NCBI GenBank assembly: GCA_964496125.1
Contig: CAZBXE010000001.1
Location: forward strand, 1 to 64,000
DNA length: 64,000 bases
DNA from: CAZBXE01 sp964496125
GTDB taxonomy: Bacteria; Chlamydiota; Chlamydiia; Chlamydiales; CAZBXE01
Direction: 5' to 3'
How positions within the stretch are numbered: position 1 is the stretch's first letter; the number at the start of each line of letters is the position of its first letter. Below are positions 50,011 through 58,665 of this stretch, in pieces. Position numbers and translations under genes: made by a program. Under the pieces are notes generated by a model. That model searched no databases. It was given only the letters and a program-made list of their open reading frames with translations, and was not told the origin of the DNA.

Positions 50011-50490
50011 ATGGAAGAAGTCGCGTATAGAGAGAAGATGATCGGTTTAGCCCCTTGGATGGGCGTGTTGCTTGGGTCAATTAAAGGGGATATGAAGAGC
50101 GCGCACCTGCTTAAAGACGTCAAGTTTGCGAGGAAATATTTTCCTACAAAAGACATTAAGCGTATTCCTTTGGTCGAACTGACCGAAGGTTATAAGAAAG
50201 CGCTCGTGCAGGAGGAGCCTCAGGTGGCGGAAAAAATCGCAGCCTTTATGGTACAAGCGTGGCTGACCCAAGAGCAAGGTGTGTATAAATATTTTGAAAA
50301 AGAGCTGAGCAAGATCACGGCCCATTTCGATCAGTTAAAGGAAATTGATGAGGAGAAGGCAAGGGAGATCATGGATGGCTCGATTGATAAGTTTCGCGCC
50401 GAAAAGACCTACCTTTTTGTTATTTTGAACGAGGTTGTACACCCACCTGAGGTGATTGCCGAGCTCAAGGAGATCGCACTCGGATTATGA
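50011..50490 (+). CDS. Hypothetical protein upstream of tadA
   Basis: A 159-residue soluble protein I do not recognise. GGAGGAAA precedes the ATG at 50011 at good distance. The sequence is predominantly helical (MIGLAPWMGVLLGSIKGDM; EKIAAFMVQAWLTQEQGVYK; AREIMDGSIDKFRAEKTYLF) without membrane spans. Its stop overlaps the tadA start as ATGA, so it is translated together with tadA and may be linked to it in expression only. Confidence 0.65.
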   Translation: MEEVAYREKMIGLAPWMGVLLGSIKGDMKSAHLLKDVKFARKYFPTKDIKRIPLVELTEGYKKALVQEEPQVAEKIAAFMVQAWLTQEQGVYKYFEKELSKITAHFDQLKEIDEEKAREIMDGSIDKFRAEKTYLFVILNEVVHPPEVIAELKEIALGL

Positions 50491-50978
50491 CAGAAGCGCA
50501 AGATGACATGCGTTTCATGCAAGAAGCGCTAAAAGAGGCGAGAAAGGCGTTTGCCATGGACGAAGTTCCTGTCGGGGCTGTGCTTGTCCATCGTGGCCGT
50601 GTGATTGCGCGGGGGCACAATCAGGTAGAGACCCTGCAGGATGCAACCGCTCATGCAGAGATGATCTGCATTACTGCAGGGGAGAATGCCTTGCAGAACT
50701 GGAGGCTATTAGACACAACGCTCTACTGCACGATCGAACCCTGCACAATGTGCGCGGGCGCGATGCTTCTTTCGCGTGTGGGTAGGCTTGTCTACGGTGC
50801 CCCGGATATAAGACATGGGGCTGCGGGTAGTTTTGTCGATATCTTTGCAGCAAAGCACCCGACACACACTCTTGCTATTGAACGAGGTATAATGAAGGAA
50901 GAGTGTGCCTCCATCCTACAAGAATTTTTTCGAAAAAGGCGTAAAAGCGATGAAAAGCTTGGACTTTCAGAGGGTTGA
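50487..50978 (+). CDS. tadA: tRNA-specific adenosine deaminase
   Basis: TadA deaminates A34 to inosine in tRNA-Arg(ACG). The 163-residue protein carries the cytidine/deoxycytidylate deaminase zinc site: DATAHAEMICI (His ligand and catalytic Glu) and TIEPCTMCAGAMLLSRV (two Cys ligands), plus VPVGAVLVHRGRVIARGHNQ near the start. Length fits. It overlaps both neighbours, and the order pnp-rpsO-tadA is as I recall in Chlamydia. Confidence 0.94.
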   Translation: MTEAQDDMRFMQEALKEARKAFAMDEVPVGAVLVHRGRVIARGHNQVETLQDATAHAEMICITAGENALQNWRLLDTTLYCTIEPCTMCAGAMLLSRVGRLVYGAPDIRHGAAGSFVDIFAAKHPTHTLAIERGIMKEECASILQEFFRKRRKSDEKLGLSEG

Positions 50979-51189
50979 GGCTCTCTTGCAGGAGATGATT
51001 GCTCAGCAAAAGGAGTCTCTGCTTGTCTGCGGACAGAGAGTTATTCCTAATTTAACAACCGACGACATGTTACAGCCCAACGATTATCAAGAACTTGAAG
51101 AGAACCCTCATTTTCGTTACCAAGAGGGGATTTTAGCAGGGCTGCAGAGCGCACAAATCTCGCTGCTTGCTCTTTACCGTGAGGAATAG
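50950..51189 (+). CDS. Small hypothetical protein after tadA
   Basis: A 79-residue acidic, helical protein (MKSLDFQRVEALLQEMIAQQ) starting 29 bases inside tadA. The frame extends to 50905 but that lies deep in tadA; an AAAGGCGTAAAAGCG stretch precedes the chosen ATG. It ends one base before the stop of the convergent rhomboid-like gene. No recognisable domain. Its position next to tadA may be conserved in chlamydiae. Confidence 0.6.
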   Translation: MKSLDFQRVEALLQEMIAQQKESLLVCGQRVIPNLTTDDMLQPNDYQELEENPHFRYQEGILAGLQSAQISLLALYREE

Positions 51190-52023
51190 CTATTTCCTCT
51201 TGCGGGAGGAGATTTTGGAAAGGCGATTTCTCTCTTGAGGCGTAAGCGAGGCTTCACCAGACTTTGAGATTTTTTCAAGCATTTGATCCACAAATGCATC
51301 TTCGTTTACAATAGGCGCTCTTGTTCGTATGTCGTAAATCTTGGCTCGAGGTGGTCTCTCGTCCGTTTTTGTCCTGCGCCCAAAGCGAAAGGAGCCATAA
51401 AGGTAGCCGCAAAGAGCACCTGCCATTTTATTCGATAGACCCACATAGTCTAACTGCGAGAAAGATGTCAGAACGGTGACACCAATAAGGGTCAAGAAGA
51501 TCCATTTTGCCTTCAGTCTGACCGTGAAAAGAAAGAGCACTTCCATTTCAGGGTAAAGCAGGGCCCAGAGGGAGATTAAGGCAAAAATTGAGGATTCAGG
51601 ACCGGAGAGTATCTGTGGAGTGTGCGTGATGGCCATCACAGCTGTAGCCAGGAGGCCAGAGCCAATGCCTGAGAGAAAGTAAAGCCCCAGAAATGCTCGC
51701 TGCCCTAAAGCGGAGAGCAACACGCTCCCAAGAGACCAGATGATGACTCCAAAGAAGAGCAGAGAGAGAAAGAAGGCAGAGTTGAGACCGCCATAGGGCT
51801 GTAGGACAAAGAGGTAGCTGAAAGGTTGCCAGAAGTAAAGATGAGAGACCCCGTGAAGGGATAGGCTAAAAAATTCTTGAAAACCGCCAACGCCGAAGAG
51901 GTGAGTGAAAGCGGAATCATACAGCGCACCGAAGATGGAAATACAAGCAAGAGATCCCAGAAGAAGAACGATTGTCTTCTGGGTAATGCTAGGGCCGCTC
52001 GTAAATTCTACTGTTTCTCTCAC
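51190..52023 (-). CDS. Rhomboid-like membrane protein, catalytic residues apparently lost
   Basis: A 277-residue six-helix membrane protein with rhomboid-fold signs: FWQPFSYLFVLQP (in place of W-R-x-x-T-Y-x-F), RAFLGLYFLSGIGSGLLA, GPESSIFALISLWALLYP (aligning with G-A-S-G-A-I-F), and MAGALCGYLYGSFRFGRR (aligning with A-H-x-x-G-x-x-x-G). At the catalytic Ser position I read E143 (or S144 in a shifted register), and at the catalytic His position K199, so proteolysis is unlikely. A soluble C-terminal tail ends in EASLTPQERNRLSKIS, like the short cytosolic domain of bacterial rhomboids. It may be a pseudoprotease acting in membrane-protein handling. Confidence 0.75.
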   Translation of the reverse strand: MRETVEFTSGPSITQKTIVLLLGSLACISIFGALYDSAFTHLFGVGGFQEFFSLSLHGVSHLYFWQPFSYLFVLQPYGGLNSAFFLSLLFFGVIIWSLGSVLLSALGQRAFLGLYFLSGIGSGLLATAVMAITHTPQILSGPESSIFALISLWALLYPEMEVLFLFTVRLKAKWIFLTLIGVTVLTSFSQLDYVGLSNKMAGALCGYLYGSFRFGRRTKTDERPPRAKIYDIRTRAPIVNEDAFVDQMLEKISKSGEASLTPQERNRLSKISSRKRK

Positions 52024-52150
52024 GCGAATAAACTACTGCTTCTTTCTTTTTTTGCAAAGCCAAAAGACGGTTTTCTGAGCTGTTTTTTTTATTGTGTTTT
52101 AAGGCACAACTCGTTACCATAATGATATTTTTGAAGCATGGGAGTTTAAA

Positions 52151-52483
52151 ATGAACCAAAAGGCAAAAGAGTCCAAGCCGGTGAAGCAAAAGACACAAGA
52201 CACGAAAATCGAACTTAGAGAAGTGCTTTTCGTTGACTCCTCGACAGGAGTGAAGTTTGTTACACGTAGTACCCTGAAAACAGACAAGAAAGAAACCTAT
52301 AAAGGGGTTGAATACCCAGTATGCCATCTTTCTGTGTCCTCCTCCTCTCATCCCTTTTTTACAGGGAATACGCAGTTTGTTGACGCAGAAGGAAGGGTGG
52401 ACAAGTTCCAGAAGAGATATCGCAAGGGTGCACCTGCTGAAAAAGTAGCAGAAGTTACGTCTCAGGACCAGAAGAAGAAATAA
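52151..52483 (+). CDS. rpmE2: 50S ribosomal protein L31, type B
   Basis: A 110-residue L31 of the zinc-free type. The core LREVLFVDSSTGVKFVTRST, SVSSSSHPFFTGN and VDAEGRVDKFQKRY matches the chlamydial form closely. A ~20-residue Lys-rich N-terminal extension is longer than usual. GGGAG precedes the ATG. It begins the conserved block rpmE2-prfA-prmC-ffh-rpsP-trmD-rplS-rnhB. Confidence 0.93.
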   Translation: MNQKAKESKPVKQKTQDTKIELREVLFVDSSTGVKFVTRSTLKTDKKETYKGVEYPVCHLSVSSSSHPFFTGNTQFVDAEGRVDKFQKRYRKGAPAEKVAEVTSQDQKKK

Positions 52484-52507
52484 TTTCTCCCCCCATAGAT
52501 TGAGTTC

Positions 52508-53578
52508 ATGAAAAAGAGAGTAGAAGGGCTTCTGAAACGACTCGGCGACGTTGAGGAAGCTCTCGGGTCTCAAGAAGTTTTTTCAGACCAAAAAAAGTAT
52601 CGAGACCTAAGCCAGGAGCATTCCTATCTTTCTACTTTGCGAGAAGAATGGGAGAAGTGCCAGGCGTATCAAAAGCAGCTTGCGGATAATGAGGATCTTT
52701 TGAAAAAAGAAGTAGATCCCGAATTCATCCAGATCTTGCAAGATGATGTTAATGAACTGAAAGGTAAGGCCGAGAGAAGTCTCCAAAAACTAGAGAATCT
52801 TCTTGTTCCCCCCAACCCCAAGGACAGCTGCAATACGATTCTAGAACTAAGAGCTGGTACGGGTGGAGAAGAAGCTGCTCTTTTTGTGGCTGACTGCGTA
52901 CGTATGTATAAGCTCTTTGCTGACTCGCAGGGCTGGAGGTATGAGCAGCTTTCTTGTACTCCGTCCGATATGGGAGGGTTCAAGGAATACGTAATGGTAT
53001 TTAGCGGCTCTAATGTCTACAGGTTTTTGCAGTATGAAGGAGGTACGCACCGCGTGCAAAGAGTCCCTGATACTGAGGCCCAGGGCCGGGTGCATACGTC
53101 TGCTGTTACTATAGCCGCCTTGCTCGAACCCGAAGAGGGGGAAGAGATCCTGATCGACGAAAAAGATTTGAAGATCGATACATACAGGTCCTCAGGAGCC
53201 GGGGGCCAGCACGTGAACACGACAGATAGCGCTGTGCGCATAACGCATATTCCTTCAGGGATTGTTGTCGCTTGTCAAGAAGAGAGGAGTCAGCACAAAA
53301 ACAAGGCAAAAGCACTCCGCATCTTGCAAGCCAAGCTCAATGAAGAAGAGATGATTAAGAAAGAAAAGGAGATGGCCTCAGACCGCGCTTCACAGGTCGG
53401 AAGTGGCGATCGTTCTGAGCGCATTCGCACCTACAATTTCCCACAAAATAGACTGACCGATCACAGGATCAATTTGACTCTCTACAATTTGGATCGGATC
53501 ATGAACGGCGCTATGTTGGATGTGATCGAAGCCCTTGTAGCCCATTTTCACAAGAAGAAGTTATCCGGGGAAACGTGA
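52508..53578 (+). CDS. prfA: Peptide chain release factor 1
   Basis: RF1 recognises UAA and UAG and triggers peptide release. The 356-residue protein has the coiled N-terminal domain, the RAGTGGEEAALFVADCVRM segment, the ribosome-active GGQ in RSSGAGGQHVNTTDSAVRIT, and SERIRTYNFPQNRLTDHRI near the end. Full length. It lies 24 bases after rpmE2 and overlaps prmC by 4 bases (GTGA), fitting because PrmC methylates the GGQ glutamine. Confidence 0.96.
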   Translation: MKKRVEGLLKRLGDVEEALGSQEVFSDQKKYRDLSQEHSYLSTLREEWEKCQAYQKQLADNEDLLKKEVDPEFIQILQDDVNELKGKAERSLQKLENLLVPPNPKDSCNTILELRAGTGGEEAALFVADCVRMYKLFADSQGWRYEQLSCTPSDMGGFKEYVMVFSGSNVYRFLQYEGGTHRVQRVPDTEAQGRVHTSAVTIAALLEPEEGEEILIDEKDLKIDTYRSSGAGGQHVNTTDSAVRITHIPSGIVVACQEERSQHKNKAKALRILQAKLNEEEMIKKEKEMASDRASQVGSGDRSERIRTYNFPQNRLTDHRINLTLYNLDRIMNGAMLDVIEALVAHFHKKKLSGET

Positions 53579-54423
53579 GAACGGTTAAGGACATCCTCCT
53601 GCTCTCCGCAGAACACTTGCAGAATAAAGGAGTAAAAAGCCCTCGTCTTGTAGCAGAGGAGCTCTTGGCTTCCGTGATGGGGATAAAGAGGCTTCAGGTC
53701 TACTTAGAATTTGAAAGACCCTTACAAGATGACGAAGTGGATCAATGTCGAAAAAAACTGCTCCGCCTTTCTAAAAAGGAGCCGCTCCAATATGTTCTTG
53801 AAGAGGTTGATTTTTTTGGTTGCACTCTCTATGTCAACCCATCTGTTTTGATCCCCCGCAATGAAACAGAGCAGCTTGTTGAAAAAGTGGCCCAAGAGCT
53901 TTCGAGAGCCCCCTTGCAAGGCAAAGTGCTCTTTGATCTCTGTGCGGGCTCTGGATGTGTAGGTATATCGCTTAAAAAGAAGTTTCCTCTCTTAAATGTT
54001 GTTTGTACCGATATTTCAAAAGACGCTCTTCTTGTCGCCAAGCGCAATGCCGAGAGAAATAGTGTCGAAGTTGAGTTTATAGAAGGCGATCTCTTCTCTC
54101 CTCTATCTGGCCGAAAGGCTGATTTTCTGGTCTCCAACCCCCCTTATGTGACAGAAGAAGAGTGGATGAACCTTGACCGAGAGGTAAAAGATTTTGAGCC
54201 AAGGCGGGCTCTTGTGGCAGGGCTTGAGGGAACAGAGATTTATAAAAAAATATCTATAGAGTCTCCTCGCTACCTAAACCCTGGCGCAAAAATATGGCTT
54301 GAAATAGGAGCTTCCCAGGGACAAAAGGTTAAAGAAATTTTTTCAGGGAAGCAGTGGAAAAGGCAAGCGCTTTCCCAAGATTATGCCGGGAGAGACCGCT
54401 TCTTTTTCCTTGAGTTTGAATGA
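53575..54423 (+). CDS. prmC: Release factor glutamine methyltransferase
   Basis: PrmC N5-methylates the Gln of the GGQ motif in RF1/RF2. The 282-residue protein shows the family linker region PLQYVLEEVDFFG, IPRNETEQLVE, the SAM motif LFDLCAGSGCVGISL and the catalytic SNPPYV. GTG start overlapping the prfA stop. Directly coupled to its substrate gene. Confidence 0.95.
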   Translation: MRTVKDILLLSAEHLQNKGVKSPRLVAEELLASVMGIKRLQVYLEFERPLQDDEVDQCRKKLLRLSKKEPLQYVLEEVDFFGCTLYVNPSVLIPRNETEQLVEKVAQELSRAPLQGKVLFDLCAGSGCVGISLKKKFPLLNVVCTDISKDALLVAKRNAERNSVEVEFIEGDLFSPLSGRKADFLVSNPPYVTEEEWMNLDREVKDFEPRRALVAGLEGTEIYKKISIESPRYLNPGAKIWLEIGASQGQKVKEIFSGKQWKRQALSQDYAGRDRFFFLEFE

Positions 54424-54438
54424 TTTTTTTTGTATTAT
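54410..54438 (+). promoter_or_regulatory. Promoter for the ffh-rpsP-trmD-rplS-rnhB operon
   Basis: TTGAGT at 54410-54415, a 17-base spacer, and TATTAT at 54433-54438. It overlaps the 3' end of prmC; predicted start near 54445, about 43 bases before the ffh ATG. Confidence 0.55.
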
Positions 54439-54487
54439 ATACCACAACATGATTTCTTTAATACAACGATAGGTTTCCCGGTACGAA

Positions 54488-55816
54488 ATGTTTGGGGGAT
54501 TAACAGAGAAGATTCAGTCCGCAATTGCCTCTTTGCGAGGCAATAAAGTTCTGACAGAGGAGAATGTGGCAGGCGCCGTAAGCCAAGTACGCGTAGCCCT
54601 TCTTGAAGCAGATGTGAACTATTCTGTCGTGAAGAAGCTAGTGCAGCGTATTAAAGAAAAGGCACTTGGACAAGAGGTTGTAAAGACAGTCACTGCAGAC
54701 CAGCAGTTCATCAAGATTGTGCATGATGCGCTTGTAGAACTGATGGGAGGAGAGGAAAAGCTCCTTCACTTGAAGGACAAGCCGGCTGTGATCATGCTGG
54801 CGGGGTTGCAAGGCTCTGGTAAGACAACACATGCTGCCAAGCTAGCGAAGTATTTACTCAAGGAGAACCCGAAGAGAAAACTTTTGCTGGTAGCCTGTGA
54901 CTTGCAAAGACCGGCGGCAGTCCAGCAACTGCAAACCTTGGGAAGGCAGGTAGGAGTAGATGTATTCACTCTTCCTGGAGCCAAAGACCCTGTTTTTGTG
55001 GCTAAAGAAGCCATGACGAAGGCAAGAGATGAGGGCGTGGATGTTGTTATCCTCGACACTGCAGGGAGACTGCACATAGACGATGAGCTCATGGAAGAGC
55101 TTGCAGAAATTAAGAGGGTAACAAAGCCGCAGGAGGTTTTGTTTGTTGCAAATGCGACGACAGGGCAAGATGCCGTCCAGATTGCAAGGGAGTTCCACGG
55201 GAAAGTGGAAATTACAGGGACGATTCTCACACTGTTAGATGGAAATACACGCGGCGGGGCCGCCATTTCGATCTGTGAAGTGACAGGACGCCCTTTAAAG
55301 TTTGAGGGTATCGGAGAGAAGATCGATGATATCCAAGTGTTTAACCCTGTTTCCATGGCGGATCGTATCCTGGGAATGGGTGATACCATCAATTTGGTAA
55401 AGAAAGCGCAAGAGCACTTTGATGAAGAAGATGCCAAGAAGCTCGAAAAAAAGCTCAGGACGGCCACCTTCACCTTCAAAGACTACTTGAAGCAGATCCA
55501 AATGGTGAAGAAAATGGGTTCTTTTTCCTCACTCTTTGCAATGCTTCCTGGAGCTTCGGCCCTCAAGGGCTTGCAGATTGACGACAAGGAATTTACAAAG
55601 ATTGAAGCAATGATTTTGTCGATGACAGAAGAGGAGAGGGATGGACTTGATGACCTTAGCTTTTCTAGAAAGAAAAGGGTAGCATCAGGAAGCGGAGTGC
55701 AAATCGATGATGTCAACAAACTTGCAAAATCGTTTAAACAGGCAAAGGTTTTCTTTAAAAACATGCCCAACCAGAAACAGTTAGAGAAAATGATGGGAGG
55801 CGCTAGATGGCGTTAA
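54488..55816 (+). CDS. ffh: Signal recognition particle protein Ffh
   Basis: Ffh (SRP54) binds signal sequences and 4.5S RNA and targets ribosomes to the membrane. The 442-residue protein has the N domain, the G domain with GLQGSGKTTHAAKLAKYL, DLQRPAAVQQL, DTAGRLHIDDELM and GIGEKIDDI, and a Met-rich M domain ending GSFSSLFAMLPGAS and MMGGARWR. Full length. First gene of an operon running to rnhB and beyond. Confidence 0.96.
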   Translation: MFGGLTEKIQSAIASLRGNKVLTEENVAGAVSQVRVALLEADVNYSVVKKLVQRIKEKALGQEVVKTVTADQQFIKIVHDALVELMGGEEKLLHLKDKPAVIMLAGLQGSGKTTHAAKLAKYLLKENPKRKLLLVACDLQRPAAVQQLQTLGRQVGVDVFTLPGAKDPVFVAKEAMTKARDEGVDVVILDTAGRLHIDDELMEELAEIKRVTKPQEVLFVANATTGQDAVQIAREFHGKVEITGTILTLLDGNTRGGAAISICEVTGRPLKFEGIGEKIDDIQVFNPVSMADRILGMGDTINLVKKAQEHFDEEDAKKLEKKLRTATFTFKDYLKQIQMVKKMGSFSSLFAMLPGASALKGLQIDDKEFTKIEAMILSMTEEERDGLDDLSFSRKKRVASGSGVQIDDVNKLAKSFKQAKVFFKNMPNQKQLEKMMGGARWR

Positions 55817-56100
55817 AAATTCGTATGCGAAAACAGGGAAGAAGGAATAGACCTTTTTTCCGTATCGTAGTTTCCGATATCCGTTGCAAACGTGATGGAA
55901 AGTATGTAGAGGCACTCGGCTGGTACAATCCAGTAGAAGCCGAAGCTGAAAAGAACTTAAACGTAAAAGGGGATCGCATCCTCTATTGGCTAGAGCAGGG
56001 CGCTTTGATTTCAGAGCGAGTCGAAGCTCTTGTAGATAGAGCATCTCCATCGCTACTCAAGTCCTTTAGAGCTGCGAAATTGGAAGCTAAGAAGGCGTAA
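55807..56100 (+). CDS. rpsP: 30S ribosomal protein S16
   Basis: A 97-residue ribosomal protein with the family start MALKIRMRKQGRRNRPFFRI, DGKYVEALGWYNP, and ILYWLEQGALISERVE. It begins inside the last codons of ffh with GGGAGG 6 bases before the ATG, indicating coupling. Standard length and order before trmD. Confidence 0.97.
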   Translation: MALKIRMRKQGRRNRPFFRIVVSDIRCKRDGKYVEALGWYNPVEAEAEKNLNVKGDRILYWLEQGALISERVEALVDRASPSLLKSFRAAKLEAKKA

Positions 56101-56102
56101 AG

Positions 56103-56834
56103 TTGCAAGGCCCAGCAGAAGTTGATCTCCTCTCCCTCTTTCCAGAGTATTTTACAAGTCCTTTGGAAACATCAATCTTGGGAAGAGCGCAAAAGAAGGG
56201 ACAACTGGTTCTGAATCTTATAGATATTCGGGACTTCTCCAAGGGCAAAGCAAGACAAGTGGATGATAGGCCTTATGGAGGAGGACCAGGGATGGTCCTC
56301 ATGGCCGAGCCAGTCGCAAAGGCGATCCGCAGCGTAAAGAAAGAAGGTTCTCATGTCGTGTATTTAACACCCCAAGGGACCCCTTTTACGGCAGCCAAGG
56401 CCCGCGCGCTTGCGAGCAAGGAGCACCTCGTTCTTCTCTCTGGACACTACGAGGGAATCGATGAAAGAGTGCTTCGCAAAGAGGTGGATGAAGAGATCAG
56501 TATTGGGGATTATGTCCTTACAAATGGGTGTCTTGCAGCTCTTGTAGTACTCGATGCTATGGTGCGCTTTATTCCAGGTGTTCTCGGACATGAGGAGGCA
56601 GCAGACAGTGACTCGTTTGAAAAGGGGATATTTGACCATCCCCACTATACGAGGCCTGAAGTTTTTGAAGGAGAGCGAGTACCTGAGGTGCTTCTATCCG
56701 GAAACCATGAAGAGATACGCAAGTGGCGCCTCAATCAGGCCCTCTTGAAGACCAAGCTAAGACGGCCTGACCTGATCGGGCGGAGTTTATATATAGATAA
56801 GGAGCATGAAAATGAGCAAACCGGAAATCATTAG
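56103..56834 (+). CDS. trmD: tRNA (guanine-N1-)-methyltransferase
   Basis: TrmD methylates G37 next to the anticodon to prevent frameshifting. The 243-residue SPOUT-fold protein carries VDDRPYGGGPGMVLMAEP, LLSGHYEGIDERV, the trefoil-knot SIGDYVLTNGCLAALVVLDA, and GVLGHEEAADSDSF. The start is a TTG at 56103, 2 bases after the rpsP stop; no in-frame ATG gives a full N terminus. Confidence 0.95.
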   Translation: MQGPAEVDLLSLFPEYFTSPLETSILGRAQKKGQLVLNLIDIRDFSKGKARQVDDRPYGGGPGMVLMAEPVAKAIRSVKKEGSHVVYLTPQGTPFTAAKARALASKEHLVLLSGHYEGIDERVLRKEVDEEISIGDYVLTNGCLAALVVLDAMVRFIPGVLGHEEAADSDSFEKGIFDHPHYTRPEVFEGERVPEVLLSGNHEEIRKWRLNQALLKTKLRRPDLIGRSLYIDKEHENEQTGNH

Positions 56835-57273
56835 AAATATCGAGAAGAGGCGCGAGAAGAACTCTCCTCCACAGTTCAACATCGGGGATACCGTGAGTGT
56901 GGATACAAGGATTGTAGAAGGTGCAAAGGAGCGCGTACAGGTGTTTACAGGTACAGTCATTGCAAGAAAGGGAACAGGTCTCTCAGAGACGTTTTCTCTG
57001 CATAGAGTTGCCTTTGGCGAAGGAATGGAGAGAGTATTTTGCCTGCATAGCCCCAATATCCTCGATATTAAAGTTGTTCGTGAAGGCAAAGTGCGTAGAA
57101 GCAAATTGTACTACCTCAGAGGCACAAGCGGAAAATCTGCAAAAGTTAAAGGTAGAATGGTCGCAAGAAGCAAGAAAAAGGTGGACAACAATCAAAAAAT
57201 GTCAGACTCTGTTGAGGTAAATACAACCAACAGAGCCCCACTTGCAGAACAAGGAACCACTCACACAACCTAA
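56812..57273 (+). CDS. rplS: 50S ribosomal protein L19
   Basis: The 153-residue protein contains L19: FNIGDTVSVDTRIVEGAKER, VQVFTGTVIARKGTGLSETF, and LRRSKLYYLRG-like VRRSKLYYLRGTSGKSAKVK. An additional ~40-residue hydrophilic C-terminal tail is present. Two ATGs compete (56806 and 56812); GGAG spacing favours 56812. It overlaps trmD by 23 bases and rnhB by 32. Confidence 0.95.
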   Translation: MSKPEIIRNIEKRREKNSPPQFNIGDTVSVDTRIVEGAKERVQVFTGTVIARKGTGLSETFSLHRVAFGEGMERVFCLHSPNILDIKVVREGKVRRSKLYYLRGTSGKSAKVKGRMVARSKKKVDNNQKMSDSVEVNTTNRAPLAEQGTTHTT

Positions 57274-57877
57274 AACCCAGTTCGAAGACGAAGCGAAGAA
57301 AAAAGGGTTTCGGTTTGTAGCCGGGGTAGATGAGGCGGGGAGAGGTCCACTTGCAGGGCCAGTTGTGGCAGCTGCTTGTTATATTCCCTATGGTCTTATC
57401 ATCCCCGGCATCGATGATAGCAAAAAACTCAGCGCCACGCAGCGCGAGTCTCTCTTTCAAATCCTTACAGAACATGAAGAGATTCGGTATGGCATTGGTA
57501 TCGTGGATGCCGATGTGATTGATCAGGTCAACATCTTGGAAGCTACAAAGCTTGCTATGCATAGAGCTGTAAAAAATCTAACCATTCCCTTTGATCTTCT
57601 CTTGATTGACGGTCTCTATCTCAATGTAGAAGGAACATTGGTACAAAAGATCGTCCATGGGGACGCTCTTTCTTATCTCATCGGGGCGGCTTCCATTTTA
57701 GCAAAAGTCACGCGTGATCGTTTGATGGCCCAATTTGACCAGGAATATCCTCAGTATGGGTTTAAGAAGCATAAAGGGTATGGCACTAAAGCTCACATTG
57801 AGGCCATCTCTGCCCATGGTCCTTCACCCATTCATCGAAAAACCTTTGAGCCTATAAAGAGTCTTGTGTGCGCTTAG
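57242..57877 (+). CDS. rnhB: Ribonuclease HII
   Basis: RNase HII cleaves RNA in RNA-DNA hybrids, including single misincorporated ribonucleotides. The 211-residue protein has the active-site opening VAGVDEAGRGPLAGPVVAAA (Asp-Glu), IPGIDDSKKLSATQRE, LLIDGLYL, AASILAKVTRDRLM and PQYGFKKHKGYGTKAH. The start is TTG at 57242 inside rplS, since no later Met precedes the conserved core. Confidence 0.94.
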   Translation: MQNKEPLTQPKTQFEDEAKKKGFRFVAGVDEAGRGPLAGPVVAAACYIPYGLIIPGIDDSKKLSATQRESLFQILTEHEEIRYGIGIVDADVIDQVNILEATKLAMHRAVKNLTIPFDLLLIDGLYLNVEGTLVQKIVHGDALSYLIGAASILAKVTRDRLMAQFDQEYPQYGFKKHKGYGTKAHIEAISAHGPSPIHRKTFEPIKSLVCA

Positions 57878-58665
57878 TTGCCCCTGTAGCTCATCTTCTT
57901 AAGGAGCCAGGTTGCTATCCTACTTCTTATGAAATTGATCGAAACCTGCTCACACAGCTTCTTTTCGGGGAAAAGGTAGAGGTTGTCGACTGCCAGGGCG
58001 AGTGGTCGTTTGTTCGCTCTTTGGAACAGCAGTTTTTTGATGAGCAAATGGGGTGGATGGGCTATCCTGGTTGGATCGAGAGCCGACACCTAGGACAGGA
58101 AGAGTTTCTTTTGCCAAACCTTATAGTCACCGCATTATGGGCAAAAATAACCGATAGTTTTTCAGTTTCTTTTGGGACAAGGCTTTGGGGCGAGCCGCGT
58201 CCAAATGGATGGATGATTCCACTCCCTGGTGGAATGCAAGGATTCTTGTCCCCTCAGGATGCTATTGCAAAGAGCCCGCAAGACCCTCGCGCCTTTCTTT
58301 TATACTGTGCTGAAAAAATGAGGGATACTCCCTATTTTTGGGGTGGGAGGAGCGCTTATCGAGACCCTTCATTTGGTGTCATGTGCGGTGTGGATTGCTC
58401 TGGGTATGTGCAGCTGCTTTACCGAGCTCTTGGCTTGGATCTCCCCCGTGACTCCAAGGATCAGTTCCGACGGGGGAAACAAATTCAGAGAGAAGAAGCG
58501 AAAGCGGGGGATCTTGTTTTTCTGCGTAAGGAAGAAAGAATCCACCATGTGATGCTCTATGATGGAAAAGATGGTGTTTTCGAAGCAACCATCATAAGTG
58601 GAACCATCCGCAAAGCGCCGCTTGCAGGCTTCCAAGAGCCAATTTTTTGCACCTATTTGCTATGA
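57868..58665 (+). CDS. NlpC/P60-family peptidoglycan hydrolase with SH3-like N-terminal domains
   Basis: A 265-residue cysteine peptidase. Residues ~1-75 and ~85-130 look like bacterial SH3 modules (VEVVDCQGEWSFVRSL; MGWMGYPGWIESRHL). The NlpC/P60 domain follows: MRDTPYFWGGRSAY, catalytic Cys in CGVDCSGYVQLLYRALGLDLPRD (written here in part), AKAGDLVFL and catalytic His in RIHHVMLYDG. Such enzymes cut D-Glu to diaminopimelate bonds; a chlamydial NlpC acts on division-site peptidoglycan. No signal peptide is visible, also as in chlamydial members. GTG start at 57868 overlaps rnhB by 10 bases; its stop overlaps the next gene by 4. Confidence 0.9.
   Translation: MRLVAPVAHLLKEPGCYPTSYEIDRNLLTQLLFGEKVEVVDCQGEWSFVRSLEQQFFDEQMGWMGYPGWIESRHLGQEEFLLPNLIVTALWAKITDSFSVSFGTRLWGEPRPNGWMIPLPGGMQGFLSPQDAIAKSPQDPRAFLLYCAEKMRDTPYFWGGRSAYRDPSFGVMCGVDCSGYVQLLYRALGLDLPRDSKDQFRRGKQIQREEAKAGDLVFLRKEERIHHVMLYDGKDGVFEATIISGTIRKAPLAGFQEPIFCTYLL

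Noticed and set aside
52092..52123. Promoter-like TTGTGT/CATAAT before rpmE2
   Set aside because: The spacer is about 20 bases, too long for a convincing sigma70 promoter.
54766..55479. 237-residue minus-strand open frame across ffh
   Set aside because: Antisense to ffh with Ser/Pro-rich shadow composition; no independent support.
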